Assembly: GCA_013336205.1 (NCBI GenBank)
Contig: JAAXUD010000188.1
Location: 1-6,110, forward strand
DNA: 6,110 nt
Origin: Lentimicrobium sp.
Lineage (GTDB): Bacteria; Bacteroidota; Bacteroidia; Bacteroidales; Lentimicrobiaceae
Direction of reading: 5' to 3'
In this document: piece after piece, positions 4,361-6,110 of the stretch
How positions within the stretch are numbered: the stretch's first letter is position 1
Layout: the number at the start of each line of letters is the position of its first letter
Made by a program: the position numbers and the translations under genes
The notes under the pieces: generated by a model
What the model was told of the DNA's origin: nothing
The model's database searches: none
The model's input: the letters and a program-made list of their open reading frames with translations, nothing else

Positions 4361-5848
4361 ATGAAAACAAAGAATCTGTTGAGAATTCCCCTGATGATGC
4401 TTATGATGATTGTTAGTTTCTCAATCATTATGGGTTCATGTAAAAAAGATGATGGTACCGATGAAGGAGATAAAACTGCATTAAACGCATTGATAACATC
4501 GTCTGAACAATTGGCTGCTTCGGCTACTACGGCTGATTATCCCCAGGCTGCCATCGATGCTTTTAAGGCCACCCTCGAAACAGTGAAAACTGCATCAGCA
4601 GCCGCACTCACCCAGGAAGAAATTGATGCATTGTTCGCACAATTAACCACCGCAAAAAATACACTGATGTCTTATGCGCCTTTGGCAACAGCAATAGCCG
4701 AGGCTGAAATTCTGGCCGCCTCGGCAACTACAGCCGTTTATCCGCAAGCAGCCATTGATAACTTCAATGCCGTTTTATTGTCTGTTAAAACAGCCGCTGC
4801 CACTTTACTTACACCTGCCCAGATTGAAGAACAGATTGCGCTGCTCAGTGCGGCAACCCTCACCCTTAATTCTTATGGTACTGCTGCCTATGCACAGCTT
4901 TCGGCATTGATTGCAGCAGCTGAAGCAGAAGCTAATGCAGCAACCACTGAAACGCATCCACAAACAGCCATTGATGATTTTACAGCTACCCTGGAAACGA
5001 TAAAAACCTCAGCTGCAACTTTACTTACTGAAGAACAGATCAACAACCTGATAACCCAGTTGAATGAAGCGATACATACATTTGAAATGCTGCAATACAG
5101 CCTGATTAATGAATCGCTTTACCTGAAAGCCGGCTGGCATTTCGACGAGGGAGAAGGACGGGTTTCAACTTCATTTTCAAACGTTGCTCATAAGGCCAGT
5201 TTTAAAGCCGGTAGCGTGACTGTTTTTGGCGCAGAAGCTTTGAACCCTGTGTGGGTTGATGGTTTAAAGGGTGGACATGCCGTTTATCTGGATAAGGGCG
5301 CTCACCTTGAAGTTCCCTATACCACTGATTTCCTGCCTTCCGATCTGAGTATTTCGGTATGGGTTAAACCAGACAATCGCCATGCTGAAAATTACATCAT
5401 CTCGCAAAATTATTGGACCGGCTACAAATTGCAGATACAGGGAGAGGGGAAACCTTTCTTCACCTATACAAAAGCAGGTGGCGGAATTGTTGATGCCGAT
5501 AATGAATTAAATAATTCTATCAATACAGGTGAATGGAGTCATTTGGTTGTCTCGCTTAACAGCACAACCAAAGAACTGAAATTTTATGTCAATGGTTTAT
5601 TGACAAAGACCTGGACTGAAGCTGATAAAGGAATAGGCCCACTGACGCAAACCCTTGTAAATCCTGATCCTCAACCGTTTATTATCGGTTGCATGGCCAC
5701 TGATGCGGAAGTTGCCGCCAGTTTTATGGATTGGGTAACTGTTGATAATTTTGGCTACTTCATAGGCGTTATTGACGAATTGAAAATTTATAGCACTTCA
5801 TTGTCGATCGAACAGGTGTCGCAACTTTATAACCGTGAAAAGCCATAG
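4361..5848 (+). CDS. Surface lipoprotein with three FIVAR-like repeats and LamG domain
   Basis: This 495-residue protein starts with a lipoprotein signal peptide (hydrophobic 5-24, then M-G-S-C) with Cys27 as lipid anchor. The residues after it, K-K-D-D-G, fit the X-K-(D/E)2-X export signal described for Capnocytophaga, so exposure on the cell surface is likely. Next come three tandem helical repeats, about 38-105, 106-172 and 177-243. Each holds A-T-T-x-x-x-[Y/H]-P-Q-x-A-I-D, then a K-T-[A/S]-x-A-x-x-L-T stretch. They resemble FIVAR-type repeats of surface adhesins and probably act as a stalk. Residues 254-492 form a concanavalin-type LamG domain (Laminin_G_3-like): G-W-H-F-D-E-G-E-G at 258-266, L-S-I-S-V-W-V-K-P at 329-337, E-W-S-H-L-V-V-S-L at 391-399, F-Y-V-N-G at 408-412 and I-D-E-L-K-I-Y at 471-477. 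Such domains often bind glycans or proteins, and the ligand is unknown. No SusC/SusD pair or glycosidase lies nearby to support a polysaccharide locus. The product looks intact. Confidence 0.88.
   Translation: MKTKNLLRIPLMMLMMIVSFSIIMGSCKKDDGTDEGDKTALNALITSSEQLAASATTADYPQAAIDAFKATLETVKTASAAALTQEEIDALFAQLTTAKNTLMSYAPLATAIAEAEILAASATTAVYPQAAIDNFNAVLLSVKTAAATLLTPAQIEEQIALLSAATLTLNSYGTAAYAQLSALIAAAEAEANAATTETHPQTAIDDFTATLETIKTSAATLLTEEQINNLITQLNEAIHTFEMLQYSLINESLYLKAGWHFDEGEGRVSTSFSNVAHKASFKAGSVTVFGAEALNPVWVDGLKGGHAVYLDKGAHLEVPYTTDFLPSDLSISVWVKPDNRHAENYIISQNYWTGYKLQIQGEGKPFFTYTKAGGGIVDADNELNNSINTGEWSHLVVSLNSTTKELKFYVNGLLTKTWTEADKGIGPLTQTLVNPDPQPFIIGCMATDAEVAASFMDWVTVDNFGYFIGVIDELKIYSTSLSIEQVSQLYNREKP
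4472..5089 (+). repeat. Three tandem about 67-codon repeats within the lipoprotein gene
   Basis: Repeat units lie at about 4472-4675, 4676-4876 and 4889-5089. The conserved [Y/H]-P-Q-x-A-I-D word starts at residues 60, 127 and 199, giving periods of 67 and 72; a short G-T-A-A insertion after the second unit accounts for the difference. Units are clearly alike in protein but have diverged in DNA, so the duplication is old and recombination between them should be limited. Confidence 0.8.
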
Positions 5849-5872
5849 AAAGCTGAAGCGGTTAGTTTAAGA

Positions 5873-5912
5873 AAGTGTAAGCGCTTTAATAACAAGTGCT
5901 TATACTTTTTTT
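5873..5912 (+). terminator. Strong factor-independent terminator after the LamG lipoprotein gene
   Basis: AAGTGTAAGCGCTT (5873-5886) pairs with AAGTGCTTATACTT (5894-5907) along all 14 positions, with two G-U wobbles, around a 7-base loop. Five further T residues follow (5908-5912). It begins 25 bases after the stop codon and has all the marks of an intrinsic terminator. Confidence 0.9.
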
Positions 5913-5971
5913 ATTGCCCATTGCCTATTCGTACTCAAAGGCCAGGGCTATGGGAAATAAAAACCTAAAAT

Positions 5972-6046
5972 AGTGTAAGCTGAAAATCTCGGTAAAATTG
6001 CAGTCAGCGCGCGTCTTATTTTCTGACGCGTGCCACGGGTTACACT
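5972..6046. repeat. Nested inverted repeat in the right-hand non-coding end
   Basis: An outer pair, AGTGTAA (5972-5978) and TTACACT (6040-6046), encloses an inner stem, GCGCGCGTC (6007-6015) with GACGCGTGC (6025-6033), nine positions with one G-U wobble and a 9-base loop. The inner stem is far more GC-rich than its surroundings. No T-run follows on either strand, so a plain terminator is unlikely. The rest of 5913-6110 shows no convincing gene. It might be a dispersed intergenic repeat, a remnant of a mobile element, or a structured RNA. Confidence 0.45.
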
Positions 6047-6110
6047 TCAGGTGCAAGGTTTTTGATGTTAATACCCAAAATCCAAGCATATAAATCCCTA
6101 TTTAAACTTG

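Noticed and set aside
4472..5089. CRISPR array or other DNA-level repeat array
   Set aside because: The repeats are long, protein-coding, diverged in DNA and in frame. No short identical repeats with unique spacers are seen anywhere in the window.
4361..5848. Polysaccharide utilisation locus
   Set aside because: A LamG surface lipoprotein alone is not enough; no SusC, SusD, glycosidase or sigma/anti-sigma gene is in the window.
5925..6089. 54-residue reverse-strand protein
   Set aside because: It shows no domain and is crossed by the nested inverted repeat. I kept the interval as a finding but do not call a gene.

Overview
The window reads as a chromosomal stretch from a Bacteroidota (Bacteroidetes) bacterium. 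The grounds are moderate, AT-leaning base composition; starts without a clear Shine-Dalgarno sequence; several exact matches to the phylum-type -7 promoter element TAnnTTTG; and a lipoprotein whose residues after the lipid-bearing cysteine (C-K-K-D-D-G) fit the Bacteroidetes surface-export signal. Genus cannot be told from sequence alone. All six genes supported here lie on the + strand.

Layout. (1) 1-429: 3' part of a lipoprotein built of MORN/YwqK-type repeats; its start lies outside the window. (2) 430-681: a leader with two small hairpins and two candidate -7 elements. (3) 682-1806: a transcription regulator with seven predicted membrane helices followed by an AraC-type DNA-binding domain. 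(4) 1807-1914: a repeat-rich spacer ending in a hairpin next to the following start. (5) 1915-2391: a small flavodoxin-fold protein resembling HemG. (6) 2423-3208: an NAD(P)H-dependent FMN-reductase/iron-sulfur-flavoprotein-like protein, 31 bases downstream. (7) 3209-3445: a spacer with a Bacteroidetes-style repeat and a 14-bp palindrome. (8) 3446-3994: an exported protein that looks like a small outer-membrane beta-barrel, closed by a hairpin terminator. (9) 3995-4360: a long leader. (10) 4361-5848: a large probably surface-exposed lipoprotein with three FIVAR-like helical repeats and a C-terminal LamG (concanavalin-type) domain, closed by a strong terminator. (11) 5913-6110: non-coding sequence with a nested inverted repeat.

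How they may work together. The membrane-anchored AraC regulator and the two flavoproteins form a plausible sense-and-respond redox module: the regulator would sense something at the membrane and control the flavoprotein pair, which is probably co-transcribed. Short repeated motifs in front of both the regulator gene and the flavoprotein pair are candidate operator sites. The OMP-like gene and the LamG lipoprotein each have their own terminator and are probably separate units. No SusC/SusD pair, transposase, CRISPR array, tRNA or rRNA is visible. I see no clear new multi-gene system; the points most worth checking are the repeat block at 1808-1875, the unusual cysteine spacing in the reductase, and the nested inverted repeat at 5972-6046.
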